Source: Onchocerca lupi
Taxonomy: Eukaryota; Nematoda; Chromadorea; Rhabditida; Onchocercidae
Reading direction: 5' to 3'
Length of the DNA stretch: 64,000 nt
NCBI GenBank assembly: GCA_028564675.1
Contig: JAOVVO010000141.1
Coordinates: 78,321-142,320 of the forward strand
Numbering within the stretch: position 1 is the first letter of the stretch; the number at the start of each line of letters is the position of its first letter. The notes beneath the pieces are model-generated. The model had not been told where the DNA came from and made no database searches. It saw only the letters and a program-made list of their open reading frames with translations. A program made the translations under genes and the position numbers. Below, in pieces: positions 12,525-25,479 of the stretch.

Positions 12525-13628
12525 CCTACTTTGATCGGTTACAAGTGTAACAGGTTAAAAAAAAGTAGATATATCTGTATGAAAACATGCGTCTATTTAT
12601 TGAAAGCAATCGTGAAGAACTTGCAAAGTTATGTGAGGAGTAACAACGAAGATTTAAATTTTTATTTATATAATAATATAGTTCATTGTAATTTCATATC
12701 ATAACAAGCTTCTAAATATTTTTCAACCTAAAGAATATTTCTAAACAAGAATCTTTATGCAGCTCTTTGAGATTCCAATGCTCATCAAAACACTGATTGA
12801 AAAAACTATCATTTTAATTGCTGAGCAAAAAATCAGAACCGAAATCCCGAAAGAAAAGCAACAAGAGACTTCCGGAAAACACAACTGATAACTATCCACG
12901 AATTTCTAATTCATTATGACTTCCTCTTTCTCAACTTAAACCACCCAATAATTTATCTGGAAATGTAGAATTAAAAGCACTGACCGGATATAACTGAGGC
13001 AATTTCCATGGGATTGAAATAATTTCCAACACAAAATGGAAATCAAGTAAATTAGATTAGTTACTGCCGCGAAAGCCATTAAATAACGAATTTTATCATA
13101 AATTCAATCAGTAAATTCGAATACAAAAAGCAAACAAGCGTTCGAAAAATCACATTTTATCTCTAACAGAAATTGATAACAAAGATGATAAAACCAGATG
13201 AATTGTGAGTTCAAACTGTTCTAAAACACTTTTTCTTTTTTTGAAAAGCGAAGCTAAAAAGAAAAAGAAAAACGCGATAAAGAGATAAAAAGTGTTTATG
13301 AATGACCATAAACACAGTATTCATTTATAATACATCTTTTCCATTTAAACGTTGACAATGCTTTCATTCCGATGACTGAAAGCTCAAAATGTTTATAATT
13401 CATCAGGAACTTTTTCATCAAGGATCAGTATAAAAGGATTATTTTAACATCCTACGCATACTTTCTTTTAGATTTTGAAAAACATGTAAAAAATTAAATC
13501 ATCTAAAATCATTTATCAATAATTGTTTATATCTTGTCAGCTTTAACTGAAATATTCCTTACAATATTCAATTTTTGGTTCATGTCATAAATAACTGTTA
13601 TCACATAATGAATGAACAATAATTATCA
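12525..13628. other. Non-coding spacer downstream of RPT4
   Basis: AT-rich, no supported exon. It should contain the RPT4 3' untranslated region near its right end. Confidence 0.45.
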
Positions 13629-16604
13629 TCATACAGGCTTATAATCAAGTTTCGTTTCCAATCTCTTCGCATCACCCACCTTACGAACTGCTTTCATAAA
13701 ATCTTCGTCAATGACGTATTCACGTTCAGCACGAATCGCAAATAAACCTGCAATATTATAATGATTTTATTCAATAAAATCAAACTATCATATTTTTTTA
13801 TGTCAATAATTTAATGACAAATAAGTGGTATTAATATGATTTGAGTTTCTCATTTTCTCTTTTTCGCAAAAATTAATATTGTCAGTGCCTAGCAGATTTA
13901 AGTCTATTTAGAGAGGAAAATACTCAAGCAGTTCATATCTTTCTTCAGCAGGAATGATCTTATACCATCTGCGGAGTGTACAGCAATTATCGTCAATATT
14001 ATTATATGCTCAGAAAATCTTGATTTCAAACGTTGTTAATGACAAGTTCCAATGAAAGAATAAATGACCGAGAAAAATACTGGAAAAAAAAATGTAAAGC
14101 AAAACCGAAACAGCAAGCTGAACGTTTCAATTGACCACTAGTTCAATCAATGGGCGAATTAAACTGAATATAAAGCTACCTTTGACAGTTTTTTTTTCAG
14201 GAAATTAATGTATGGGACTGTGATGCCCAGCAACATCTGATTAATCGAGAGTTAAGAAGTAAAGCTAATTTCTGTGAGCTGAACCAGACTTAAGTAATTT
14301 AAATCCTTCATACATATTTACATTTTTTTAGATATTGCACATCTGGAATAACAAACATATACCTGCTTCCGTGCAAACATTTCTGAGATCTGCACCAGAA
14401 AAACCATCAGACAATTTAACGATAGCTTCATAATCAATATCTCCGTGTTTTGTTATTTTGCTGGCATGAATTTTTAGCACCTAAAAAACAAATATTGCAA
14501 AAACTTTGGAGTAGGAAAAAAGTAATATTACGAGCTTTTCCTGCACATTTTGGTCTATGTAATGAAAAAAATGAAAAAAAAGTCTTTTAGAAAGAAAAAG
14601 GAAGAAGCCTACCTCAAGTCTACTCTGCTCGTTCGGCAGACCAATTTCAATTTTTCTATCCAAACGACCAGGTCTGAGCAATGCTGGATCTAATGTATCG
14701 GGTCGATTTGTTGCCATTATAATCTTTACTCTTCCTAGTGAATCAAATCCATCCATTTGATTCAATAACTCCATTAGAGTACGCTGTATTTCACGATCAG
14801 CTGACGTCCCTTCCGAAAATCGACGACCACCTATAAGATAAAAATTAAGCAGATTTCATGTGCAATGAAGTTTAATCCAAAAAAAAGGAATCATAATTTA
14901 GGATTTGATCTTAAGTAGAACAAAAATAAACAAGTGATTTTGGTGATGAGAGCATCAATCATCTCTCTTCCTCCCAAATGTTGGCAGAAGCTGAATTTTC
15001 ATAAAATTTACCAATAGCATCGATTTCATCCATGAATACGATGCACGGCTGATGATCGCGGGCATAATTGAACATCTCACGAATCATTCTCGCCGATTCA
15101 CCGATGTATTTGTCAACTATAGCAGAAGATACGACCTTCAGGAAATTGCAGTCCAATTGAGAAGCCACTGCTCTGGAACAAAAAAAAATGTTGATCAGCA
15201 AAATCTGAATGTTTCCTCTCAAATTACATATTATCTTCAAAACTCTGAATCTTCGACCACTTACAAGGAAATAATATTTCTAAGCATGATATTCATAATT
15301 GAAGGAGATTTACTGGATAAAAAAAATTAAAGAATGAAAAAACTACCTTGCCAGTAGAGTTTTTCCAGTTCCTGGAGGACCGTATAAAAGACACCCTTTA
15401 GGAGGAGTGATACCAACACGCCGGAACAAATCAGGATTGACTAAAGGCAACTCAACGACCTGGAAGAGACGATACAAAACAAAACTATCGGTGGATGAAA
15501 TAAATATGAGAATGAAAATTAATTAATTTATATGATAAAATTTAGATCTGCTCATAAACACACGTCTAAATAACCTGGTACTGTTTCAAATTTGCAAGAT
15601 ATCTTAGAAATACTTCCAGAAAAATGATGACTATTGAAAATTTATCCACCTCACGCAGTTCGCGTATTTGCTCGCTTAGCCCGCCGACTTCGGAATATGA
15701 TATATTGCCTGGATCTTCATGGCTCATTTTATACACCAATGGATCTACTTCTCGAGGTAATTGTCGCATTATTGTAAGTGTTGTCATATCTAGAGCAACT
15801 CGAGTACCCTTAAATATTTTTTTATGAAAATCCTGCAATTTATAGATATAGGAATAATTAGTAAATTATTCTACGTACATTAACATATCATTTTACAATT
15901 AAAATTCAAGTAACTGCATAAAAATTATAAAACATGACAAAAAATTAATTGCCAGCAGATTTCCCAATCAATAACTCATTACTGACGTAAAGCTATCAAC
16001 AATTAAATGATTATGACTAGTAAAGTAAGAGAAGTGTTTAATAAAAATTGCATAAAATAAAAAATTCAAAATTTCAGTTGTTAAAGTTTGAACTCTAATT
16101 CTTATAAAGAAATAGTGCGAAAAAGGAAAAGCAGGAAAAGAATACCTGCTTCAGAGCTCCTTTGTTAACCGATCGTCGGCAACCAACTACATATCGGGGA
16201 CCATTTGTTGCCTTCACGATAAATTTCTCTTCTGTTAGTTGTTTCAATACTTCACCAACTATTTGTCCAACCGACTGCAAAGATTTGATATCGTTTTCCG
16301 ACTTGTCGTGTTCTTTCTGAACTTCTATTTCCTGAAATAGCAAATAAAGAACTGATTCAAGAAAGAATGAACTTTTGTTAAGATCCAAAACAATTAAACA
16401 CAGTTTGGTGGAAAGATCATAACTCCTAAAATAACGGAAATCTATGTTTCATATTTCTTCTTTTGTAATCTGAGAACTTACTTTCTTTCGCAGTTGTTTC
16501 AGACGTTCTTCAACTTCACGATATTCAACAAGCTTACGACGGTATGCTCCCAACGCTCGCGATTTTTCATCTTCAACTGACGAAGCCGTGGTCTGTTCAA
16601 CCAT
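13629..16604 (-). CDS. rpt-4: 26S proteasome regulatory ATPase RPT4 (PSMC6), eight exons, 406 aa
   Basis: One of six AAA+ ATPases in the base of the 19S regulatory particle; it unfolds ubiquitinated substrates and feeds them to the 20S core. Exons on the minus strand: 16604-16482, 16331-16146, 15832-15650, 15459-15347, 15172-15012, 14830-14613, 14480-14363, 13747-13629, all phase-consistent. Order of parts: N-terminal coiled coil (EVEERLKQLRKK), OB-fold region ending at CRRSVNK, then the AAA domain with Walker A GPPGTGKT (about 191-198), Walker B FMDEID (about 248-253), the second region of homology (ATNRPDTLDPALLRPGRLD) and the lid. The C-terminus KLDYKPV matches RPT4, which lacks the HbYX motif of other RPT subunits, and so separates it from its paralogues. 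The ATG follows TTTCAG by nine bases, suggesting trans-splicing. Its length is close to the 389 residues of the human protein. Confidence 0.96.
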
Positions 16605-19330
16605 TTTCAAATGTCTGAAAATAAATGTTATTTCTGGAGTGAACTTAAAAACTAAATAACCCAGTAATAAGGTCGATAACAAAATGTAATTAATGATAAT
16701 AACGTTTACTAATTAATTATATAATCATTTCGAGCAATATTCACAATGAAATAAAAATATCCAGATACGAGGAAATCATGATATCTACATATCTGGATGA
16801 AGTATTCGAAGAAAATATCCTACACGTCGTATATTTATCACTCAAGTCAACCAACAATTGTCTTACTCGGAACTTACTTCTTTATCATTTATCTTAGTGA
16901 TATATTAATATGATTTGGTTAATAGAACGGATGGATACTGAGAAATACAACTGCAAATACACACAGACATACGATTCATAAAGCCAAGAAGCAAAAAACA
17001 TAAAACAGAAGCATGTATATTATGACATCCACACAACTGTAAGCACAATATTTGAAATGAAAGTGAAATGACAACTGAGACTGTCAGACGTGAAATAATG
17101 AGACTTAAATATATTACCCCCAATATAATAAGCTGGCATCTCTAAGGTGTAGCGAGACAATCGATTCAAATTCTTACTAGGAAGGAGAGCTGTTGGAATC
17201 ACGGATTGCATGCTTTCACTAAAGTTTGCACGAAAATGCCGGGAAAGAAAGGAATCATTACAAACATGGCAAATCCATCTGAGAACAAAACTGAATCTGT
17301 AATCCTTGACCATTGTACTAAGAATAGGTAATGCACCGAAGTAGGAGTAAGCATGCCCGAGACATCCCGGCATCTCCAGGTTATTTCACGACAAGACCTT
17401 TCTCGACGCATACCGCCATACTACAGCTCATGGCCTCTGTTGACATGATGCACAATTTCGCTATTTTCACCCTCTACTCTCTATAGTTTTAGCATGCTCT
17501 CTCCGTCATGATGATTAATGAGTCTAGAAGTCAAATTGAGTCTTAAGGTTAACAAATGAGACTGGGCTGAGGATTCTGGGCTCGTACCGTGGTATCCAGT
17601 CCAAACCTTCATAAACACATTGTGCTTGTCATGTTGTATTGTATTACATGAATTACACATGAAAATTCACACCGCTATATAGAGATTTTAAAATTCCAGA
17701 CGATAATGGCAGCTCGTCAAGACATTATCCGAATTAAAGTAAACGTTTTCGAAAATAATATTATTCAGTCTTTAATTTTTGGAGTTTCTGAAAATGAATT
17801 TTCTGGAAATGACTCGTTCTTATTATTTTCTAAATTTATGCTAAGTCAAAAATTATTGCCAAAGAAGTGAAAAGGGTACCATAAATAAAGAAGAGGTTGT
17901 CGTAATAAACAGGTAGCTTTCAATATATTTTTATTGTTATTTTAAATTAGTTACATATTTAGAAAAAAAATCCTCTTTTCCCTTCCGCTTCTGGTTCCTT
18001 TTTTTTCTTTGGTTACATAATCGTTATTATTTCTGGAGCCAATAGTTATTTTTAGATCACGTGAACACAAAATTTCTATATTGAATCGCGTCATATGTGT
18101 GGCTCACACATCCGAGAAAAATATTTCATAAATTCCCTTAAAAGGAAGTTTCAATTGATTGCTTTGATTTTCCTGGAATTCTGGCCTCATTTCCCGGATA
18201 TTTCTGGATTCGGAAGAAACAAGTGATACTTCATTGGTTTTTCACATTCATAGAGTCAAAAAAGAGATAAACCAAGCTCTATGCAGTTTTCCAAATACAA
18301 TGGATCGGAATGAAGGATAAAATGTGAAAAATCAATCAGCTCCTATTTCTCAAAAAACCATGAAAATATTAGATAATTGTTATCAAATTTATAATTGCAA
18401 ATATTATGATTATCCGTCTCATTACGTTTCTACACGCGAAGACAATAATTATGCGAGATATTCGAAGTAAGCCGCATGGAAACTCTGATGTATTAAGAGA
18501 ACGAAAGGTATTATTGTTTCTGCATGTACAATAAATTGATTTCTTACTATTTCATATAAATGATCTTGAATATTAAGAGTTAAACGATTGAAATCAGTCT
18601 CGTAAAATCAACAGAGCCATCAAAGGACTCTTCGAATGACTCGAACGTTAAACAAAAACTATTTTGGATGTCATTCTCTGATTTTTCAGTCATTTCAGGT
18701 CTGGATTCAATTTCCGGCCATTATGTGAGATCTTCGCAGCAGTACTATAAGAATTATCGTCAGATTGTTATGGTTGCTTATTCAAATCATTATCCTACAT
18801 CGGAGCGCTGTGAGGATCATCACTGGTTTTCCATCTTATGAACCAGTTGTTCTCAAATTATCGTGATTATTAATAAACAGTCAATTACGGTTACTACGGG
18901 AAAGTCGTTCGATATATTCATATCCATACAGTCGGCTGAGTACTAGTACATTCATGTTCGATTTTCAAACTTTTGCATATGAGTTGCAAATTAAAATTTT
19001 TAAAATTGGATTCAAACAGAATTCTTAAAATCAATTTTTTTTTTTTAAACCGAAATCTATTACTTTTTATCCTTGACTTTATATTCGGTCATACTTTTGT
19101 CATTATATTTAAGTAATCATAAATTTAAATTGATCCCTGCCATTCCTTATAAAAGTGCCAAAGACATTTTCATAAATATTTCCTTTTTGTCATGGCAATA
19201 TTTTGATCTAGTTTGGTGCAACTGAAAATACTAGGAATTGTTTCACTGCGCCAGTCACATTGTGCATTCCTCATTTACTAGTATCCGCAAAGAGCTATAT
19301 CATAGATGGTTTTGCTGATTAGTGTTCTGC
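16605..19330. other. Long spacer between RPT4 and GTF3C5
   Basis: It holds the upstream region of RPT4 and the downstream region of GTF3C5, both minus strand. Open frames at 17020-17411 show no codon bias, splice support or recognisable family. No RNA gene was recognised. Confidence 0.45.
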
Positions 19331-22300
19331 CTACCAATCTTCTTCGATTTCATCTGGCATTCCCTCCTCTTCCTCGATTTGACTACTCAGTTTCTTAACA
19401 TCTTCCTTGATTGCATCACGAATCCGATCAATAACTTTCTGGAAAACATATATTGAAACTACAAATCAATTGTAGTTATGTCCTTGTTGCTTGTTTACGC
19501 AACTCAAAAAAAAAATGTTGCAGAACCAAGTGCAAAATTGGATTACTTTTGTAGGGATTGCATTTCTTCAGCCAAAATATAAAGAATAGACGAAATATAT
19601 AGCCTATCCAATTTTGGCCTATTTTTCTTGGTTGTTTATTCTGTTGATTATCTTGCGGAATATTAAGGAACCAAAAAGAATTATTTACCGGCGGCAGCCA
19701 TCCGTTTTGCGGATCAGCTTTTTCGCAATGTGCAAAAAATTCTTTTCGTACGATTTCTTCAGCAACTGGAAGCTTCACATCACATATACAGTACCACATC
19801 TGTCGCACACGAGGAAGCTCTCCTGCAAATGAAAAAGGTACATCGACAATTTATTTAACACATCATGACGATCAATATCTCAGAACGTAAGTCCAGTATT
19901 TTTCGATGTATCAGAACATGAGTCTAGTATTGATCTCGAGTAGACGAGTTAAATAAGTTTCACCAATTCCATCTGAATGAATAAAGTTTGCGGCTGAATC
20001 GAAGCAATTCCTATTCTTCCGAAATATCGAATTATAATGAGAGAATGAAAATGATTTATATCTGCAAAAATTTTGCCATAAATTACCGGGTATATACATA
20101 TAATCAATATGCTCTTCTGTAAGAGAACCGTATGTCGACGGAATCGCTGGTGCTAACGATGAAGCACTTGTGACTGAGACATGTCCTGGTCGTTCACTAT
20201 TTTTCTATAAATTTCGGAATTTAAGTCAGTGAATTTAGCTAATATAACCAATTCTTCATGAAGATTCAAATTAAAATTTATTTACTAGGCCTAAAATATA
20301 TTAATTAATTGGCCGAAAAGTATAATATATAGTTCTATAATACGGTTTCACATGAGAATAGACTGATTTGAAGATCTTGTGAAGAAACAAATTACACTAA
20401 TTAATATGAATAAAACTCAAGCTTACAGTTACAATCTTTAAACGCTGCCTTTCGGGTATTTTAGCATGTTGTCGAAATGTCACCATCACTGATTGGTACT
20501 GTTTTGCCTGCAACAATTAGATATCTACCGAGCCAAGAGATATATTATCAATATGAAGACATACATTTGGATCAACTCTTGGATCATATCCGAATCGGCA
20601 CCACAAACGTCCCCATGGTCCATTTAAAATGTAAAATGCAAACTTTTGAAGCAATGTTCTGAAAAAGAGAACCATAGATAAATTATTTAGAAAAGCAGAT
20701 AGATTGATGTATCATTCCTTCAGGTACCTCTGCACCAAAAAACAAATTATTTTCCCTGCAAAATATTACTTCTTTGACTGCACAAAAAGCACTTTTTAAT
20801 TGCTTTTATATTTATTTTATTACTTCAAAATAATTATATCCCACTCATACTTTATTAAACCATCATCCAGCCCTGTTTTCTTAAGAATACCCACTCTGGT
20901 CCACATTGGTCGTTCTTCGAACAAATCCTGTAGCAAACGATGAGGTTCGTCGTTTTTACACCTATAAATATATTAACAAAGTATTTTCACAGAAAGATCT
21001 TTCATGATGTAGTTAGTAGTTAGATCTCAAATTCAAAGCAACGATTCGGTCATTTCAACTATGTTATCATCGAAGAAATACTGGACTAATTTGCTGGCAA
21101 TATTAATGATATAATTATTAAAACGCATAATTTCTGAGAAATAAAAGAAACAAATTCATGTTGCTACAAAAGAAACAAGAATTCCTAATTTAAATCTAAT
21201 GGTTATTGAACTAGTTTTTTTCTTTTTTTTTTTTTTTTTAAATTATTGAAATATTAAACCTAATGTTTGCGTCATTGACAGCGTCTTCAGTGGGTTGTTT
21301 TGGAAATTCGGCAGTCGAATGCACCGTTACTGATAATGCTTTTCTTTCCGATCGTAAACCTGAGAAATTAACAATCTGAGGGATTAAACTTATTAAATTA
21401 CTTCCTTATGACAGCTCTCTTTTACGTTATCTATGATACTGATTTTTCTTCGTTTTTGAATTATAATGCAGAAATTCCACAACTTCGAAAGGTAAAAATG
21501 GAACGATCATTGACAAATGATCTCATCATTTTCACTATACATGACATCAAATATATACGTATGGTAAAGACTAAAAGCTCCAGCCTATCTTATAATGTAG
21601 GCTTTATTAAATCTGGCCTCTCTATCACTTTCTGGTTCCAAAAAAATAACTTCAATAAAGCTACCACGTCTCAGCAAAACTTAGAAAAAAGTTGTATTAA
21701 CTTTGCCCATGTCCAGCACTTTTTCGTTTCACTTTCTCCGGTGAAAAATCAGTTTCTTTGCATAATAATTTGGATGATGGCACTGAATACCTGTAAATAA
21801 TTAGCTCACAACCTAAAATATGGTATAATTTGGTATAATTTTTCGCTAATGTTGACCGAAATTCGGCAATCAATAATATATCTATGGAACGAAAATAATT
21901 TACATTTACTGCGTTAAAATATTTCTACAACATAGTAACAAATGGAAAAACGCATGAGTGTAACAGGGAGCCTTACAAAACTTTCTAAATTTCTGCATAT
22001 ATGAATCAACATATACAGGAAATGTTTTAGTGATGAAAATACTGACATCATATTTTCATGTGACTAAAATTCAATTTCTATGATTATTAACAGAAAAGTT
22101 CCACCTTGAAAACTGATAAGGAGGAAGATGTAGGGGTGTGCGACGCTCATTTTCAGGTTGGTTCCACCATGACAGCGCACCTGGAAGATCCAATGGTATC
22201 AATTTCGGCACCTAAAAACCCAACTTCAAAGATATTTGTCAATAAGAAGCAATATTAACAATTCTTTTGAATATAATAGAAAGACTAGATGATTCTTGCC

Positions 22301-23223
22301 TTTTTTTATTACGCTCTTCAGTTCTACTTAAAATACTACAACTTTATGCAATAAATCAGCAGGAAACACAATCGATATACTGCTGCACTCGTATTAAAGA
22401 GTATCATCTAACGCATCATAAATTTTGGCTCAAAATTTGTGACAAAAACTTACCAAATTTTCAAAAGATCCCGGAAATGTCTCACTCTGACGAATTGGTA
22501 AGTAATGAAAATCACACATAGATTTGAATGTGTATACTGTCGAGACCTATAATTTTTTCAATTCTGATTTCAAGTTTTCAACTTTAGTTTTCGAAGCAGA
22601 AGAACCGAATCAATCAATCGTAAGAAAAATCTGAAAGTACCATTCCAATCACTTTTGCTTGCACACAGTTCGGATCAGACTTTTTACGGCGTACCGTTGT
22701 AACACACAATACTGTTCCATTACCACCGAACGACTTTTCGGCAGATCCTCGCTCTGATACCAAAGCATTCGCATAAAGATTTTTTGGGTGATGTCGCAGT
22801 TCGAGTGGACGACCGGCAAAATGGTTCTGCAAAAAGACCAATGAGTATTATGAATTTTAAGATTTGAATGAAGCATATTAAAACTGTTCAGTGCTTGTGC
22901 AGGGCACTGGACTATAAAACTTCGAGCACAAGTAGCGAAACTAATACAATCAAATGCTACGTATATTTCAGCATACTTTTATCTGCCACAAATATGGAAA
23001 AATGATGGTTACAAATATTAAGTGTCATATTTTCAGATTTGGATCTCAATAACAAGAATTTCTAGGTAACAAATTGAAGTTCCCATCAACTTTTTTCACT
23101 TGCCATGCTAAGAGTTTGAATGCCTCCCAAAGTTTCAATTGCCTTCTCGGTATTCCTCACTATTCCCGGATATGCCACAATCACATATTCTGGCAACTTT
23201 TCCATGCTCGTTGACGGCCACAT
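19331..23223 (-). CDS. TFIIIC subunit GTF3C5 (TFIIIC63/Tau95 family), 12 exons, 426 aa
   Basis: TFIIIC recognises the internal A and B boxes of tRNA genes and recruits TFIIIB and RNA polymerase III; this subunit binds near the A box. Exons on the minus strand: 23223-23104, 22826-22641, 22486-22454, 22211-22105, 21790-21702, 21359-21260, 20961-20851, 20658-20565, 20507-20427, 20204-20087, 19822-19689, 19438-19331. Family landmarks: an N-terminal YVIVAYPGIV...ETLGG (compare CVEYPGVVR...TLGG in human), RPLELRHHPKN, LPLxIPP-like PLHLPPYQFSR, EERPMWTRVG, NGPWGRLWCRFGYDPR (human GPWRSLWIRFGYDPR), ELPRVRQMWYCICDV and an acidic tail ending EEDW. The first intron only keeps frame if it uses a GC donor (ATG/GCAAGT). 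The start at 23223 is uncertain: the same frame stays open upstream to 23811, and a separate exon ending MADE/GTATGT at 23447 is possible. Confidence 0.9.
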
Positions 23224-23849
23224 CTTCTGCAACATGATAACATAGCAGCGAATTATTTTCTGGAAAGAAAAAGAGATAATATTATAGACGATAAAATGCA
23301 TATTCATCCAAATTTTGGATTGTTCAGTAAGCAAGCGATTGAAGATCGACTTCATCGCCCATAAGTGACACCATCTTCCACCTGAATTTGAACAAGACAA
23401 CTTGGTTTGATTTCTGAAACAAACTACAGAGCCGAAGTAACATACTTCATCTGCCATGCTTTTGTCCAACTCATCACACTTTTTTTTTTGCTTGATATTA
23501 CTGTGTGAAGGGCGTGAGACGCACAGTTGCATGCAACATGTCAAGTTATTTCGCAAAAAATTCGTGGAGGGAAAGATTGAGATAATGACTGAAGTCAAGG
23601 GGGAGATAAGGGGGAAGAAGGGACTGGGAGCTTCAGAGTAAAAAGATTTATTGCTGCTAAGGAGAGGGTAGAGACTGGTAAGATTTACGGAGAAACGCTG
23701 ATTTGATAGAGCAGAGCGATTCACAGATTGGTTGAGGTTGAAGGTCATTCTAGAAGTAACTACTGTCGCTTGACTGCATGGATTACGTTTACTACTCATT
23801 TCTTTGTTCATTACAGATTAGTTAACGATTACGCCCGTAATTCGGCTTG
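23224..23849. promoter_or_regulatory. Divergent promoter region of GTF3C5 and GNA1
   Basis: 626 bases separate the chosen GTF3C5 start from the GNA1 ATG, in head-to-head orientation, so both promoters should lie here. The minus strand of this stretch is open in the GTF3C5 frame throughout, so part of it may instead be coding. No defined promoter motif is claimed. Confidence 0.4.
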
Positions 23850-25479
23850 ATGGATTTGAGTAATACAACTCTAGACAGCATGGAAGAAGATAATCACGGC
23901 AAGATTCTATCAAGCACAAACGGTACAGATGATTCTTTTTTTTTTGTTTACTTTTGCCATGTAATAGTGTTTTGATATTTATAATGGAAGAATTAACTTT
24001 GCTACCTTCCTTCTATCATCTCCACGAGTTATTCTTCATTGTGTTTATGAGTAAACCGTAGTATTAAGGATGTTTTGTTTTCGTTAAAACGATAAATACT
24101 TTGCCTGAAGAGCTATCTAACTAAAATTCAGTATCAACTGACTTAAAATGAAATAGGCGAAAAAGCACTTCTGAGACACAGAAATATTGGCTAAAGCAAG
24201 AAAAGTGTTATTCGGGTTCATTGAACTTTTGCAGAATTTTGTTACAGATTGTAAAACAATATTTGCTGAAAGTTTTTTGAATTTCATTCATTCACAAGGA
24301 TTACCAGAAGTACCAGAAGGTTATCATTTGCGACCGTTGATGTCAACCGACTATCGCCGTGGTTATTTAGAACTGTTGTCACAACTTACCGTTGTCGGTG
24401 ATGTTACCGAGGAAATGTTTCTTCGTCGGTGAGTGATTAATAGAACTGATTTTAAATTTAATTTCAGAATAGTGCTTGATTTCATGCCGCTTTCAAGTAA
24501 CGTGGATTTCAAAGAACTCCTCGATCCATTTCAGAACAAATGTTTCAGGTTTTGCTCGTGGACTATTTTAGCTCTCTATGTTCTATGATAATTGTCTTAT
24601 AACATCAGCTTGTGTTTTATTCAGTGGGACTAGAGTGTAAATTGCAGATTCAGCTTGATGCGCAGCACATCACCTCCATCTTATTATATTATCGTTATTG
24701 AACATAAAGAGTGAGTTTTTAAAAACAGATTATTTATATAAGATGTTCTTAATGAGGAAATGCAAAATTCTCGATGCATCCTTAAATAAATTTTATAAAT
24801 TTCTTTTCCGTTTTTTCGTAGAAAATCTGACTAGGATATTTCATTTGGTAAGTAGTGTCATCATTTGAATAGTGATAAAATTTATGTTTTCTGAAAGTGT
24901 TAATCAGACCTGCAATATACAGTTATACATCGGTTAGCAAAATTCGATTATCTAAATCTCCGGAATCAAGCATCATTCATCTTTTATGAGAGCTGAAAGA
25001 AGGGAAGAGAAAATAAATGTAAAAAATATCACTTTCTTTTTTTAAGATCCCTCTAAAGTATAGTATTATATTGATTGGTACCAGCTGATGAAATGGTATG
25101 CACAGTTTGTCTAATATAAGTTAAAGAAAAAATTATTAGCAAAAGAATTCATTTTTGCTCGTGAATAATGCTGCCGTTTGATTGGGAATTAGAATTTTTT
25201 CTCAGGATAAAGCGTGTAGTGGCATCAGCAACACTTGTTTTGGAATGGAAATTTATTCATGATACTGGATGTCGAGGTCGTATTGAAGATGTTGTTGTGG
25301 ATAAAAGCATTCGTGGACAGCATTTCGGGATGTTGCTCAATCAACATTTGGTAGCGCTGGCGCGATATATTGGTGTTTATAAATTATCATTGGAATGCAA
25401 AGATGAATTAATATCGTTTTACAAGCAGTTTGGATTCCAAAAAGATGAAGGGAATAATTTTCTGATTCAAAAATTCTGA
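23850..25479 (+). CDS. Glucosamine-6-phosphate N-acetyltransferase (GNA1/GNPNAT1), four exons, 196 aa
   Basis: GNA1 transfers acetyl from acetyl-CoA to glucosamine-6-phosphate, a step towards UDP-GlcNAc, the precursor of N-glycans, GPI anchors and nematode eggshell and pharyngeal chitin. Exons 23850-23922, 24248-24428, 24648-24710, 25206-25479, phases 1, 2 and 2. Domain order: short N-terminal arm, YHLRPL (human LVLRPL), FSLMRSTSPPSYYIIVIE, then the GNAT core with RGRIEDVVVDKSIRGQHFG, the RGxxxG acetyl-CoA pyrophosphate loop, and YKLSLECKDELISFYKQFGF ending in QKF (human ends RRF). Exon 2 begins at TTACAG/ATTGTAAAAC because only that acceptor keeps the frame from exon 1. Length is close to the 184 residues of human GNPNAT1. 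Confidence 0.94.

Noticed and set aside
17020..17411. Two overlapping minus-strand frames in the RPT4-GTF3C5 spacer
   Set aside because: No splice sites, codon bias or recognisable domain; overlapping registers suggest chance.
21408..21800. 130-codon plus-strand frame
   Set aside because: It overlaps the true minus-strand GTF3C5 exon at 21702-21790 and has no splice or family support.
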